From positions 1-64,000 of the forward strand of contig READ01000022.1 in assembly GCA_004293675.1 (NCBI GenBank): 64,000 nt of DNA, read 5' to 3'. Positions 40,315-50,030 of this stretch are shown here, one piece after another (position 1 is the stretch's first letter; each line of letters begins with the position of its first letter). Under the pieces are notes generated by a model. It saw only the letters and a program-made list of their open reading frames with translations, had not been told where the DNA came from and did no database searches. This DNA is from Betaproteobacteria bacterium. Its GTDB lineage: Bacteria; Pseudomonadota; Gammaproteobacteria; Burkholderiales; Casimicrobiaceae. Position numbers and translations under genes: made by a program.

Positions 40315-41247
40315 TCAACCAGCGGTTCGCTGCGCCGAAAATTCGCCCACCACGTGCCCCGTCGAATTGCCCCACTGACCCAATCGCTCGATTTTGCCGC
40401 GCCACCGTGCGGCATTGACTTCGCCGCTCAACAACAATGACGAGCCGTTACTTTTGATTGCCATGCTCAGTTGCGTACCGCGCAGGTTTGACCAAAGCAC
40501 TTCGCCCTGATCGAGCGTTGCAGTAGTTTGCTGAAATCGCTGTGCGATCAACAATTGCACGGGCGGGGTCGCGCCGCCCGACTGAAACCGCAATAGCCAA
40601 TGCCCAGCCACATTCGCCGGAATCACCCACAGCATCACCACGTGTTCTTTTTTCGTGCCGTGCGGTTTTTGTGTGGATGGAAAGGTCAGCGTCTCATCAG
40701 CGCGCCAATCGCCCATGTCCCATTCGTGTGACACCACTTTGCTGCCCGGTCGCATTTGCGCGAGCAGCAGCGGCCGTAGCTTCATGTTGAATTCGGGCAA
40801 CAGGTATAAGGTCACGACCGAAGGTTGGGCGAAATTGAGCGTGAACAAATCACGCTCCACAAACTGCGTCCGCTCAGCAACCCGCGCCCGTCGCGCAAGC
40901 CGCTTGCTTTCTCGGATGAGTGCGGGGTCGATCTCAAATCCCACCGCCCGCGCGCCGAATTCTTTGGCAGCGGCGATCACAATTCGGCCGTCGCCAGAGC
41001 CCAAGTCCCATAACAAGTCTTTGCGGCTCACCTCGGCCATTTGCAGCATGCGCCGAACCAAGATGGGCGGCGTCTGCACGTAGGGGACTTCGGTGTCGGG
41101 AGCGGCGGCTGGCGGTCCAGCGATGACGCCTGGCTGAGCAGACGCCCAGCTCGGCAACCCCACCCAGGCGCTAGCGATTAAAAAGTGCCTACGACTGAGT
41201 TGAGCAAAGTGTGCGGTGAACGACGCGGCGTTGATGGATGCACTCAT
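40315..41247 (-). CDS. Exported SAM-methyltransferase-like protein
   Basis: The protein has a class I methyltransferase core: [18 protein letters not shown], then [20 protein letters not shown] with the SAM-binding loop, and [19 protein letters not shown]. The odd point is the N-terminus: a twin-arginine-like signal ([11 protein letters not shown]) followed by a Pro-Ala linker, as in exported proteins. The start at 41247 ([10 protein letters not shown]) was preferred to 41268, which adds only seven residues. A SAM enzyme in the periplasm would lack its cofactor, so the protein may be retained in the cytoplasm or the signal may be vestigial. Confidence 0.75.
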   Translation of the reverse strand: MSASINAASFTAHFAQLSRRHFLIASAWVGLPSWASAQPGVIAGPPAAAPDTEVPYVQTPPILVRRMLQMAEVSRKDLLWDLGSGDGRIVIAAAKEFGARAVGFEIDPALIRESKRLARRARVAERTQFVERDLFTLNFAQPSVVTLYLLPEFNMKLRPLLLAQMRPGSKVVSHEWDMGDWRADETLTFPSTQKPHGTKKEHVVMLWVIPANVAGHWLLRFQSGGATPPVQLLIAQRFQQTTATLDQGEVLWSNLRGTQLSMAIKSNGSSLLLSGEVNAARWRGKIERLGQWGNSTGHVVGEFSAQRTAG

Positions 41248-41370
41248 AGCCGAAGCGTAACAAGACACGCGCCAAAGCGCTCAGCGCAACCCGCTATGCT
41301 TTGCACCCTAGCGGCGAAAGCCACGCCATTGTGGGTGCGAAGCGCCCACACCTTGTTCCGAAAGAAACCT

Positions 41371-42330
41371 ATGCAATATCGTCGTCTTGGCCGCTCGGGC
41401 CTGAAAGTGTCAGAACTGTCGTTGGGTTCTTGGGTGACCTATGGCACCCAGGTCGACACCAAAGCCGCCACTGAATGCATGGCTGCTGCTTGGGACGCGG
41501 GGGTGAATTTCTTTGACAATGCCGAGGCCTATGCTCGCGGCATGTCCGAAACGATCATGGGCGAATCGTTGAAGCAGCTCGGTTGGCGCCGTGCGCAGCT
41601 CGTTGTCTCGACAAAGTTTTTCTGGGGTCTGAACGATGGGCCCAACGAGCGAAACACGTTGAACCGGAAATACTTGATGCAGGCTATCGACGGCTCGCTC
41701 AAGCGCTTGCAGCTCGAATACGTTGACCTAGCGTTTTGCCATCGCCCAGATCCCAATACGCCTATCGAGGAAACTGTGCGCGCCATGAGCGACATGATCA
41801 CTCAGGGCAAGGTGCTGTATTGGGGCACCAGCGAATGGAGCGCTGATGAAATCCGCGCAGCCTTTGAAATTGCCGAACGCCATCATTTGCATAAACCTGT
41901 CATGGAACAACCGCAGTACAACCTCTTTGCGCGCGACAAGGTTGAAAAAGAATTTGCCCGCCTCTATGGCGACATGGGTTTGGGTTTGACCACTTGGAGT
42001 CCACTGGCTTCCGGTTTGCTCAGTGGCAAATACGCCAAAGGCATCCCCGCTGACTCGCGTGCTGCGATCAAAGGTTACGAATGGATTGCCGAACGGGTGA
42101 CGGATGCCGCGAAGTTGGCTAAGGTCGAGAAACTGCGCCCGATTGCCGCTGAGCTCGGCTGCACGGTGTCGCAGCTTGCAATCGCTTGGTGTGTAAAGAA
42201 CCCAAACGTTTCGACGGTCATCACTGGCGCATCGCGAGTGTCTCAGGTGCAAGAAAACATGAAGGCACTCGATGTACTGCCCAAACTCACTGCTGAGATG
42301 ATGCTGCGAATTGAGGCTGCCACCGCCTAG
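41371..42330 (+). CDS. Aldo/keto reductase (potassium channel beta-subunit-like)
   Basis: The 319-residue enzyme begins [20 protein letters not shown] and has the catalytic set: Asp and Tyr in [11 protein letters not shown], Lys in VSTKFFWG and His in [10 protein letters not shown]. The NADPH-binding end is present ([19 protein letters not shown]). It resembles AKR subfamilies related to Kv-beta, with substrates unknown. The start at 41371 was chosen over the longer frame because family members begin there. It is divergent from the methyltransferase-like gene. Confidence 0.9.
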   Translation: MQYRRLGRSGLKVSELSLGSWVTYGTQVDTKAATECMAAAWDAGVNFFDNAEAYARGMSETIMGESLKQLGWRRAQLVVSTKFFWGLNDGPNERNTLNRKYLMQAIDGSLKRLQLEYVDLAFCHRPDPNTPIEETVRAMSDMITQGKVLYWGTSEWSADEIRAAFEIAERHHLHKPVMEQPQYNLFARDKVEKEFARLYGDMGLGLTTWSPLASGLLSGKYAKGIPADSRAAIKGYEWIAERVTDAAKLAKVEKLRPIAAELGCTVSQLAIAWCVKNPNVSTVITGASRVSQVQENMKALDVLPKLTAEMMLRIEAATA

Positions 42331-42393
42331 TTCGATGAACGGCATGCGGCTGAGCGCTGCCAGCGCAAGCCGCTTCATTTTCTGCGTCACACC

Positions 42394-43602
42394 TTGCTCA
42401 ATTTAACCCCCTACAAAGACCTGTTCCGCGACCGTCAGTTGCGGCGCATTGTGCTGTCCTCGATCTTGCCGCGACTGCCTGCCGGCATCAATGGGCTTGC
42501 CATCACGATGATGGTGCAGACGTTGTACGGCTCGTTTGGGGCCGGCGGCACGGTGGCGGCGGCTTATTTGGTTGCGTTGGGCATTGCCTCTCCGCTCATC
42601 GGGCGCTTGGTGGATCAAAACGGGCCGCGTTTGGTAATGTGGCCGTGCGCTTTGATGCACACCCTTGCCACGGTAGCGCTGGTCGTTGCTGCGATGTATC
42701 GATTGTCGCCGCAGTGGTTGATGCTCTTCTCGTTTGCTGCGGGGTTGAGCTTTCCACCGGTTTCGATGACGGTACGCGCGATGTGGCGCAAGTCGAAATT
42801 ACCCGATCACACCAAGCAATTGGGCTTCGCGCTTGAGGGTGTGATTATGGAGACGGTGTTTATTTGTGGGCCGCTCATTATCAGCCTGTTTGTGTTGCTC
42901 AAAGCTCCGTTCGCTGCGTTGCTGTTTTCTGCCGTGGCGACCCTGGTCGGGGCAGCGCTCTTTTCACGATCGGGGGCGTTGGAGCGCTGGGGGGATGTTG
43001 AGACTGCACCGCGACATTGGTTGGGGCCGCTTCGTTTCTCTGGCGTGCGTCGTGCGTTGGTGCTCTCAACGCTGTTGGGCGGCACCTTTGGCTTGCAGGA
43101 AATGGGCATGATGGCGGTGAGCAAAGCGGCCGGCAACGAAGCGGCGGTGGGTTTTCTGTTTGCCGCCTATTCGCTATCGTCGGGCGTGATGGGCTTGCTC
43201 TACGGCACACGGCAATTTGCGTGGCCACTCAATCGTCAAATGGCGCTCGGGTTTTTGTGGATCGCGCTCTTCAGCGCTTTTCTCTCGCTCAACACGGCGC
43301 TACTGCCGTTTGGTGCGCTTTGCTTTCTGTGCGGATTGGCCACCGGACCGTTGATAACGATGAGCTCGCTTCAGCTCGGCAAACTCACGCCCGCTCAATA
43401 TTCCACCGAGGCTTTCACCTGGAGCATGACGCTCTTTATGATGGCGCTTGGCGCGGCCTTTGCCGTTGGCGGCTGGATGGTCGAATCGTATGGAACGGCC
43501 TCACCGATGATCGGCGCGGCCATAGCATCTGCCTTGGCAAGCGCAATGTGCTTTCGGGTGCCAGAAATCTATGTTGCGGCTGAGGCGAGCGCGGGTGAAT
43601 AA
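42394..43602 (+). CDS. Major facilitator superfamily transporter
   Basis: The 402-residue protein has about 12 hydrophobic segments and MFS patterns such as LGIASPLIGRLVDQNGPRLV between segments 2 and 3. It starts at TTG, 63 bases after the aldo/keto reductase gene. The substrate is unknown. Members of this group are often annotated as drug or sugar exporters. No regulator is nearby. Confidence 0.82.
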   Translation: MLNLTPYKDLFRDRQLRRIVLSSILPRLPAGINGLAITMMVQTLYGSFGAGGTVAAAYLVALGIASPLIGRLVDQNGPRLVMWPCALMHTLATVALVVAAMYRLSPQWLMLFSFAAGLSFPPVSMTVRAMWRKSKLPDHTKQLGFALEGVIMETVFICGPLIISLFVLLKAPFAALLFSAVATLVGAALFSRSGALERWGDVETAPRHWLGPLRFSGVRRALVLSTLLGGTFGLQEMGMMAVSKAAGNEAAVGFLFAAYSLSSGVMGLLYGTRQFAWPLNRQMALGFLWIALFSAFLSLNTALLPFGALCFLCGLATGPLITMSSLQLGKLTPAQYSTEAFTWSMTLFMMALGAAFAVGGWMVESYGTASPMIGAAIASALASAMCFRVPEIYVAAEASAGE

Positions 43603-43706
43603 AATCATCGGTGGCGCAGCATATTTGGGCTGCTAATTCTTGAAATCGTTGGCCATTGTGATGCCGCGATTTCCCTCAAAACTTTCAGCGCAACTCGCGC
43701 CATTTC

Positions 43707-44612
43707 ATGTCCACGCAAACCACCCCCGCGCTGCACCGCCGCGCCGTCATCACCCTCATTTTTTGCTGCTTTTTGTGGAGCATTGCCGGTGTCGTGACAC
43801 GTAACCTCGACAGCGCAAAATCGTTTGAAGCGACCTTTTGGCGAAGCTTCTTTTGCGGCGTTTCGCTGATCATTTGGTTTGTGTGGAACGAGCGCGGCGC
43901 GGCATGGCAACACATCGTCTCGAGCGGCCGAGCGGGCTTTATCTCGGGTGTGTGCTGGGCGGTGATGTTCACCTGTTTCATGATCGCGTTAACGCTCACC
44001 AGCACGGCTAACACCTTGATTGTGAATTCGCTATCACCGCTCATCACAGCGCTGTTGGCCTGGATAGTTTTGAAGTCGCCCATTCCCGGCCGGACGTGGC
44101 TCGCCATCGCTGTGGCCATCATCGGCATGGCGCTCATGTTTGGCAGCGCGCTCGAAGGAAAAAGCGGTGCGGCGCTCGGAATGATGATCGCATTTGGCGT
44201 GCCTGTTGCGGCGGCGGTGAACCTCATTAACCTCAAAAAAGCGGGTGCACAGATCGATTTGGCGCCTGCCGTGTTGATCGGCGCGATCATCTCTTGCGCC
44301 ATTACGTTGCCGCTGTCGCTTCCGTTTTCGGCAAGTTTGAAAGACGTCGCGCTGCTCGCGTTGTTGGGTGTGTTTCAACTGGCGATTCCCTGCGTGCTTT
44401 TGATTCGTGCCGTCAAGCACTTGAGTGCGCCAGAAACCGCGCTTTTGGGCATGCTCGAGATCATCATGGGGCCGCTCTGGACGTGGCTCTTTGCCGGTGA
44501 AACCCCCGCGCTGCTCACACTCGTTGGCGCAACGATTGTGATCGCGGCGCTGGTGCTCAATGAGCTGATGCCGGAGCGGCGAAGCACCGTTGTTCAATCG
44601 CCCGCAAAATAG
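43707..44612 (+). CDS. EamA/DMT-family transporter
   Basis: The 301-residue protein has ten hydrophobic segments in two EamA halves, for example FCCFLWSIAGVVTRNL and GMLEIIMGPLWTWLFAGE near the end of the second. Such transporters export metabolites or amino acids. The substrate is not known. It begins 104 bases after the MFS gene on the same strand. No unusual features. Confidence 0.86.
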   Translation: MSTQTTPALHRRAVITLIFCCFLWSIAGVVTRNLDSAKSFEATFWRSFFCGVSLIIWFVWNERGAAWQHIVSSGRAGFISGVCWAVMFTCFMIALTLTSTANTLIVNSLSPLITALLAWIVLKSPIPGRTWLAIAVAIIGMALMFGSALEGKSGAALGMMIAFGVPVAAAVNLINLKKAGAQIDLAPAVLIGAIISCAITLPLSLPFSASLKDVALLALLGVFQLAIPCVLLIRAVKHLSAPETALLGMLEIIMGPLWTWLFAGETPALLTLVGATIVIAALVLNELMPERRSTVVQSPAK

Positions 44613-44671
44613 ACGCTACTAACGCTGTATCGTCCTGCAACTGTCTTCCCCCGATTTGCCGGCAGTTTTTT

Positions 44672-44756
44672 GACGCAGATTTTTCACGTTAAAAGCCAAC
44701 GTCGATTGCCAAAAAAATAATCTGCGTTAATCTGCGAAATCTGTGCAATCTGCGTC
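44672..44756. repeat. CTGCG-type short-period repeat with inverted half
   Basis: Four tandem near-repeats (TAATCTGCGT, TAATCTGCGA, AATCTGTGC, AATCTGCGTC) occupy about 44718-44756, and the reverse motif GACGCAGATTTTT lies at 44672-44684. Such AATCTGCG arrays are scattered in many bacterial genomes as intergenic repeats of unknown role. It lies upstream of a GST gene and is about 60 bases from its start. Confidence 0.75.
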
Positions 44757-44825
44757 AAACGAAAGCGCACGGAAAATCACTCGCGATAAGCTTCGGCCGA
44801 ACATTTCACTCCCAAGGAATACCGC

Positions 44826-45491
44826 ATGAAACTCTACGGCAGTAAAAATTCCCGTTCATTGCGTTGCGCTTGGGCGCTCGAAGAGGCCGGCGCGAGCTAC
44901 GACTACGAGCGCATTTGGATGATGAAAGGCCAGGGGCAGTCGCCAGCGTTCAAAGCCATCAACCCAGCCGGAAAAATTCCGGTGCTCAGCGATGGACGCG
45001 TCAACTTGACCGAGTCCGGCGCCATCATTTTTTACATCGCTGATAAATTTCCGCAGGGCAATTTGTGGCCCAACGATCCACTCGCACGGGCCGAAGCGTA
45101 TCGCTGGTTCTTCTATGCCGTCACCGAAGTCGAACCGCATCTGTGGGCGATTGCACAGCATCGCTTTGCATTGCCCGAAGACAAGCGAATTGCTGCGCTC
45201 GAGCCCACCTCAATGTGGCAGCTAGCGCGATCAATTCGTCCCATTGAAAAGTTTTTAGGACAACGCGAATTCATCGCGGGCGATACCTTCACCGCCGCCG
45301 ACATCGTAACCACTCACTGCTTAACCTGGGCGCTATCGGCCAAGCTCGAAGGCCCTGGCGACGCGTGCCTTGCCTACATCGGGCGGATGAAGCAGCGCGC
45401 CGCCTATCAAGCAGCGATGGCGCGCGAAACGATGGAAGCGGAGCGCCAAGAGGCTGCGATAGCAGCGGCCGCTGATTCGAGCGCGGTGTAA
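44826..45491 (+). CDS. Glutathione S-transferase family protein
   Basis: The 221-residue protein has the thioredoxin-fold N-terminus (MKLYGSKNSRSLRCAWALEE) and the GST signature INPAGKIPVLSDGRVNLTES. The C-terminal helical domain shows FTAADIVTTHCL. It is unlike the YibF-like GST elsewhere in the window. The active residue is probably Ser in SKNSRSL. An Ala-rich tail ends the protein. Substrate unknown. Confidence 0.88.
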   Translation: MKLYGSKNSRSLRCAWALEEAGASYDYERIWMMKGQGQSPAFKAINPAGKIPVLSDGRVNLTESGAIIFYIADKFPQGNLWPNDPLARAEAYRWFFYAVTEVEPHLWAIAQHRFALPEDKRIAALEPTSMWQLARSIRPIEKFLGQREFIAGDTFTAADIVTTHCLTWALSAKLEGPGDACLAYIGRMKQRAAYQAAMARETMEAERQEAAIAAAADSSAV

Positions 45492-45542
45492 AGCGTTTGA
45501 CCTTGCGAAGCGCTCGCGAGCACGTGCCACCTGTGCAGTACC

Positions 45543-45662
45543 AGCCAACTGGCTGAACGCCAATTGAAATAAGGCATATGTATCGTTTTTAGTGCGTATC
45601 GAAAAATACCAAATATTGTAGGAAAGCCCTATTTTAAAAGGCGTATCTCCGTTAAGTTGATT
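45543..45662. repeat. 117-bp palindromic intergenic repeat, copy 5
   Basis: The arms CGCCAATTGAAATAAGGCAT (45559-45578) and AAAGCCCTATTTTAAAAGGC (from about 45623) form the family's inverted repeat. It lies between two convergent genes, the GST and the SseB-like gene. Confidence 0.72.
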
Positions 45663-45750
45663 AAAGACGACTCGCAGGGGCCGCCCTACCGTCCATAGAA
45701 AATCGACTGATGCCGCGAAGCATTGGGTTGCAGCCGCGGCACACTGAGCC

Positions 45751-46194
45751 TCAATACTTCGGCAATCGCCCCACATCAACGAGCGCTTTGAGTGCTTTGG
45801 CGTCGATCTCGACCGGGGTTTTGCTCCCGGGGTTGAGCACCAAGAGCTCGTTGCCCTTCAATAGCGATGCAAACAGATTGCCGTCGATCGATATGCCCTT
45901 GCTATCAAAGCCCGAGCCGCGCGTTTCGTCTTTGAAATGTTGCTGATCTGAAAACACCGGGATGAACGATTTGCCATTTCGCACGAAGTCTTGAATGTTG
46001 ATTTTTTTCGACGCACCGGATGTCCATGTGGCGATGATGAACACGTGGCCCTTGACCATCGATTGCATCAGCTCTGTTTTTTTAGTCGGTGATTTTGCGG
46101 CCGCTGCGACCAAAGTGTCATTCAATTGTGCGTTGGCGGGAAGCGTGGCGAGCAGGGCTGTGGCCGCAGAAAGTGCCGCGAAAAAACGGTTCAT
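45751..46194 (-). CDS. Secreted SseB-like protein
   Basis: The 147-residue precursor has a Sec signal peptide (ends LPANAQ near residue 22) and the SseB N-terminal pattern: KSFIPVFSDQQHF and LVLNPGSKTPVEIDA. SseB domains bind other proteins in type III systems and occur alone in many species. No secretion genes are nearby. Function not known. Confidence 0.65.
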   Translation of the reverse strand: MNRFFAALSAATALLATLPANAQLNDTLVAAAAKSPTKKTELMQSMVKGHVFIIATWTSGASKKINIQDFVRNGKSFIPVFSDQQHFKDETRGSGFDSKGISIDGNLFASLLKGNELLVLNPGSKTPVEIDAKALKALVDVGRLPKY

Positions 46195-46357
46195 TGGGAG
46201 CGCTCATCGAGTTAAGTTATCGATGAGTCTATTGATCGCGGCGCTGAATTGGAATACGCCAAAGGTGGTAATCCCTTGGCAACGTCTTTCGCCCAAGCCT
46301 TAGCCGCGGAGTGCTCCGGTCACGCGCACGTTAGCTCGCCGACGCCATGAATTCGAA

Positions 46358-46855
46358 CTAGAGCTTCACGAGCGCGGCTCGGCCCAATTTGATGAGCGGC
46401 TCTCGAACGTCGCCCATCACTGCAATGGTCACCATGATTAGCTTGTCCCCCTTGCGCAGAAACAGCGCTGACTTGTCGCGCAAGCACGCTTGATCGCCCA
46501 GCCCCGCGATGGGCTCTCCGGGCTTGATGCTGCCCGAGGTGGTTTCGCAGTAGAGCGAGTAGTGCTTCGGTCCGCCCTTGGTGTGAAGTTGCGTTGATAC
46601 CAACGGCACCGTCTTGGTTGCGTCGCTTAAATAGGTGCAAGCGCCCATGTCACTGGAGAGCGGCACATCCATCATCGACAGCGCGGGCTTGCCAATCGCT
46701 TTGCCGATTTCTTCCATCGCTAGCAGTTCGCAAGTCTGAACCTTTACCTTGGCCGGCTTGGCGTGCAATGAGGTGACTGCGCCGCATAGCGCCAATACAA
46801 CGGCGCACGCCGCCCACGAAATGACGCCAATATTTTTGATTCTGAAGAAGATCAC
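46358..46855 (-). CDS. Secreted protein of unknown function
   Basis: The 165-residue precursor has a hydrophobic signal segment (residues 10-30, ending SLHAKPA). The mature part has four or more cysteines (TCELLAMEEIGKAIG, GACTYLSD, YCETTSG, ACLRDKSA) that could form disulfides, and a GDKLIMVTIAVMG strand near the end. It resembles DUF3558-like lipoproteins in layout but lacks a lipobox. It is on the minus strand, 163 bases from the SseB-like gene. Confidence 0.5.
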   Translation of the reverse strand: MIFFRIKNIGVISWAACAVVLALCGAVTSLHAKPAKVKVQTCELLAMEEIGKAIGKPALSMMDVPLSSDMGACTYLSDATKTVPLVSTQLHTKGGPKHYSLYCETTSGSIKPGEPIAGLGDQACLRDKSALFLRKGDKLIMVTIAVMGDVREPLIKLGRAALVKL

Positions 46856-47144
46856 AATTTGCTCCTTTGCATTGATTTGTGTAGCGCACTGCTCACCGCG
46901 CTCGCGGCGTCAAACGATCAATCTTGGCGGACTAGCCGTCCCTTTCTAGCGCTTCCGGTCGCCACAATTCCACAACTATTGCTCGGTGTCAACCGCGCCG
47001 CGTCTCGAGAATTGCTGCGGCTAAACGGATCATTGTCGGCGAGCGTTGACGCCCTTGCTGACTGTGGTCTTGGTGCAAAAGATCGGTTAAAGAGCGCCGC
47101 TGATGCGCACAATGATCACCGTCGCCAACGCTTCAGTCTGCTCA

Positions 47145-47780
47145 TCAAACCGTCGCGAGCACAATGTCAAACGTCGCTGTGAGCTTGGCCTCGGCGCTGG
47201 CTTCGTCTCGAATCGGCGTTGTCGTTACGGTCAGCCTATCTCGCTCTTTTGAGAACCCGCCCCAACTGCTGCCTTCTTTGTTCTCTCCCGCGAAATACAT
47301 CTGTGTCGTGAGTTCTTTGTAGCCCTTGGCAGCAACACGAAAGTGAATGTGCGCTGGACGACTTTGATACGCAATCGGTTTGATCGTTCGAAAACGATAC
47401 GCGCCCTGTGGATCGGTTAACACTCGACCAAATCCTTGAAATCCGCGTTTGAGCGGCCTCTCGCCGTCATCATTGGGGTGGCGATATCTGCCCGTCGCAT
47501 CCACTTGCCAAATTTCTACCCGCGCGCCAACAATCGGCAATCCATTCACGCCCAACACGCGACCGAGAAGCAACAGGCTCGTGCCTTGGCTGTAGTGCTT
47601 GCCACCAACGCTGATCAAGTCGCCATCGACTTCGCCCGTCCAATCGACGGGATAGAACGGGCCCTCGGTGTCGCGCGGCGTTGGCGCCAGCACGCTCGAT
47701 TGGGCAGTACTTTGATTCGACAACCGCACAGTTGCGGCCGCGGTGATCCACTGCAATGCGCGACGACGAGATTCATTCAT
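47145..47780 (-). CDS. Exported intradiol dioxygenase-like protein
   Basis: The protein has the fold and iron ligands of intradiol ring-cleavage dioxygenases: Tyr in ATGRYRHP, and Tyr, His and His in AYQSRPAHIHFRV, with the preceding VEIWQVDATG typical of protocatechuate 3,4-dioxygenase. The start at 47780 gives MNESRRRALQWITAAAT, a twin-arginine-like signal, with AGGGG upstream. Exported enzymes of this type are found in several proteobacteria. The substrate, probably a catechol, is not known. No pathway genes are nearby. Confidence 0.82.
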   Translation of the reverse strand: MNESRRRALQWITAAATVRLSNQSTAQSSVLAPTPRDTEGPFYPVDWTGEVDGDLISVGGKHYSQGTSLLLLGRVLGVNGLPIVGARVEIWQVDATGRYRHPNDDGERPLKRGFQGFGRVLTDPQGAYRFRTIKPIAYQSRPAHIHFRVAAKGYKELTTQMYFAGENKEGSSWGGFSKERDRLTVTTTPIRDEASAEAKLTATFDIVLATV

Positions 47781-48186
47781 GGTTCGAAACCCCTGTGGAC
47801 TATTCAATGCTCGGACGATGAGCCCCATCATAACGACAGTGCGCCAGGGGTGGGGCGAGACGCCGAAGCGCTGGGACGTGAAATGACGCGAATGCAGTGG
47901 TTTTCTCTCTATTCGCGGCCGTCGGCCGGGCGGATTCCTTCGGGGCTCCATCGAGCGCGTTGCACCGGTTCATGTGCTCACTTCGCGCCTGTTTCGATGT
48001 TCACCGTGCGAAGTGTTGTCTGTTTGTCACATTTTGTTGGACTCGAATTGGAAGTGGTTTTCAAATTTAAGCGCTTCGAAATGTCGCTCAGCGAAAACGC
48101 CAAACGCTGCGCTGCGCGATTTGCCCTCCGCGCGCATGCCTTGTGACGCCTGAATAATTTCCATTTTTCGCGCTAGATGAAATGGA
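47781..48186. other. Non-coding region between dioxygenase and aceA control region
   Basis: No gene is supported on either strand. An open frame spanning this region in the plus direction (to 48146) is antisense to the dioxygenase and lacks a ribosome site. Confidence 0.4.
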
Positions 48187-48375
48187 TTTCCACATATTGC
48201 GTTGCCGCAATTGGAAAAGGGTTTCAATGGGTGGAACACTTTCGCGAGTCGCAACCGAATTGCAAGCACTTGTTTTGAAACGATTTTTTATACGAACTGC
48301 TGATTAAGTTCGTTAATCGCGATATGCTGCGAAGCAACAAGACGCGATTTGTGAAATTTCCACTGGGTGGAATAC
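48187..48375 (+). promoter_or_regulatory. Candidate operators upstream of aceA
   Basis: Three related inverted repeats lie in this stretch. A perfect palindrome ATTGCG-TTGC-CGCAAT (48196-48211) is flanked by TTTCCA and TGGAAA. Two further sites, TTTCAATGGGTGGAA (48222-48236) and TTCCACTGGGTGGAA (about 48358-48372), share the form TTCCAC-N3-GTGGAA and are about 135 bases apart. They likely bind a regulator of isocitrate lyase, but the protein is not identified. Confidence 0.5.
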
Positions 48376-48435
48376 GAACATTGAAGCGCCCTAAAAGGAT
48401 TTGTTTAACAAGCACTGCACTGAAAGGTTTGAATC

Positions 48436-49788
48436 ATGAATCAAGCAACGCCCGATAGCGTACAAAACGCCATTGCCTCTGCCACCGCTAAGCTCGCCAA
48501 CGATTGGGCGAAAGACAGCCGCTGGACGGGTATCAAACGTAACTACAGCGCCGCTGATGTGGTGCGTCTGCGCGGCAGCGTTGGCATCGAGCACACGCTG
48601 GCCAAACGCGGCGCGGAAAAGCTGTTCCGTTTGCTCAAAGACGAGCCGTTCATCAATTCGCTGGGCGCGCTCACCGGCAACCAAGCCATGCAGCAAGTCA
48701 AAGCCGGTTTGAAGGCGATCTACTTGTCGGGCTGGCAAGTCGCGGGTGACGCCAACTTGGCGGGTGAGATGTATCCCGATCAATCGCTGTACCCAGCCAA
48801 TTCGGTGCCCTCCGTTGTCAAGCGAATCAACAACACGCTGCTGCGCGCCGACCAAATCCAATGGATGGAAGGCAAGAACGACATCGACTACATGGCCCCG
48901 ATTGTGGCCGACGCTGAAGCCGGTTTCGGCGGCGTGTTGAACGCATTCGAGCTGATGAAATCGATGATCGAAGCGGGCGCATCGGGCGTGCATTTCGAAG
49001 ACCAATTGGCGAGCGTGAAAAAGTGCGGCCACATGGGCGGCAAGGTGCTCGTTCCCACGCGTGACGCTGTCGAAAAATTGCAAGCAGCACGATTTGCTGC
49101 TGACGTGATGGGCACGCCAACGGTGTTGTTAGCACGTACCGACGCCGAAGCGGCTGATTTGGTCACTAGCGACATTGATGAAAACGATCGTCCGTACATC
49201 ACTGGCGAACGCACCGTTGAGGGCTTCTTCAAAACCCGTCCAGGCTTCGATCAAGCCCTGTCGCGCGGTTTGGCCTACGCCCCTTACGCTGATTTGATTT
49301 GGTGTGAAACCGGCAAACCCGATCTTGAATTCGCACGCAAATTTGCCGAAGGGATTCATAAGCAATTCCCCGGAAAAATGTTGGCGTACAACTGCTCGCC
49401 ATCGTTCAACTGGAAAAAGAATCTCGACGAAGCCACGATTGCGAAATTCCAGCGCGAGCTGGGCGCGATGGGCTACAAATTCCAATTCATTACCTTAGCG
49501 GGCTTCCATTCGCTCAACTACGGCATGTTCAATTTGGCCTACGGTTACGCTCGCAACAACATGAGCGCGTTCGTCGAATTGCAAGAGCAAGAGTTCGCCG
49601 CCGCAGCGCGCGGTTTCACCGCCGTGAAGCATCAGCGCGAAGTGGGCACGGGCTACTTTGACGCCGTGACGCAAGTCGTTCAAGGCGGAAAGAGCTCCAC
49701 AACGGCGCTGCACGGCTCAACCGAAGACGAACAGTTCTTCGATGCCAAGCAGCCAGCGCTCAAATTGGCCGTCGGTCAGAACGACTAA
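48436..49788 (+). CDS. aceA: Isocitrate lyase
   Basis: The glyoxylate shunt enzyme that splits isocitrate into succinate and glyoxylate. The catalytic signature [11 protein letters not shown] is intact, with the neighbouring [10 protein letters not shown] and [10 protein letters not shown] motifs of the isocitrate lyase family. The length of 450 residues is slightly more than E. coli (434). AAAGG lies 11 bases before the ATG, and the gene has a long leader region with conserved inverted repeats. No malate synthase is in the window. Confidence 0.95.
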   Translation: MNQATPDSVQNAIASATAKLANDWAKDSRWTGIKRNYSAADVVRLRGSVGIEHTLAKRGAEKLFRLLKDEPFINSLGALTGNQAMQQVKAGLKAIYLSGWQVAGDANLAGEMYPDQSLYPANSVPSVVKRINNTLLRADQIQWMEGKNDIDYMAPIVADAEAGFGGVLNAFELMKSMIEAGASGVHFEDQLASVKKCGHMGGKVLVPTRDAVEKLQAARFAADVMGTPTVLLARTDAEAADLVTSDIDENDRPYITGERTVEGFFKTRPGFDQALSRGLAYAPYADLIWCETGKPDLEFARKFAEGIHKQFPGKMLAYNCSPSFNWKKNLDEATIAKFQRELGAMGYKFQFITLAGFHSLNYGMFNLAYGYARNNMSAFVELQEQEFAAAARGFTAVKHQREVGTGYFDAVTQVVQGGKSSTTALHGSTEDEQFFDAKQPALKLAVGQND

Positions 49789-49854
49789 TCGTGCCCGCCG
49801 GGTGGTTTTTGCGCCGCAACAATTCCCGGCGGATCAAAAAATGAATCTGCGGTA

Positions 49855-49882
49855 TTTACAAGTCTTATAGATGACATATACT
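49855..49882 (+). promoter_or_regulatory. Orphan sigma70 promoter of a candidate small RNA
   Basis: TTTACA and TATACT are 16 bases apart, a strong sigma70 match. No ORF of a credible protein follows, so the product is likely untranslated RNA. Confidence 0.55.
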
Positions 49883-49888
49883 CGCGCC

Positions 49889-49957
49889 TGATTTCCTCGA
49901 GGAGGAGGGAACCCTTCAGCCCGCCATGCGTCGCAAGACCTGGCGGGTTTTCTTTTT
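49889..49957 (+). ncRNA. Candidate small regulatory RNA
   Basis: A transcript from the promoter just before it to the terminator at its end would be about 70 bases. It contains a self-complementary CCTCGAGGAGG and a terminator hairpin CCCGCCA...TGGCGGG followed by TTTTCTTTTTT. It lies between aceA and the convergent sseA gene. A short frame starting at 49926 runs through the terminator and is rejected. Expression is not shown. Confidence 0.5.
49920..49957 (+). terminator. Rho-independent terminator downstream of aceA / small RNA
   Basis: A 7-bp stem (CCCGCCA/TGGCGGG), with a 14-base loop, is followed by a ten-base T-rich run. It is the most convincing terminator in this gap and may serve both aceA and the candidate RNA. 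Confidence 0.8.
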
Positions 49958-50030
49958 TGTGTTCTGGTTAAGGCGCAACTCCACGAGTGAGATGTCAAAT
50001 TGCGGTACGCTGGCGCTGCGTTGGGCCGAT

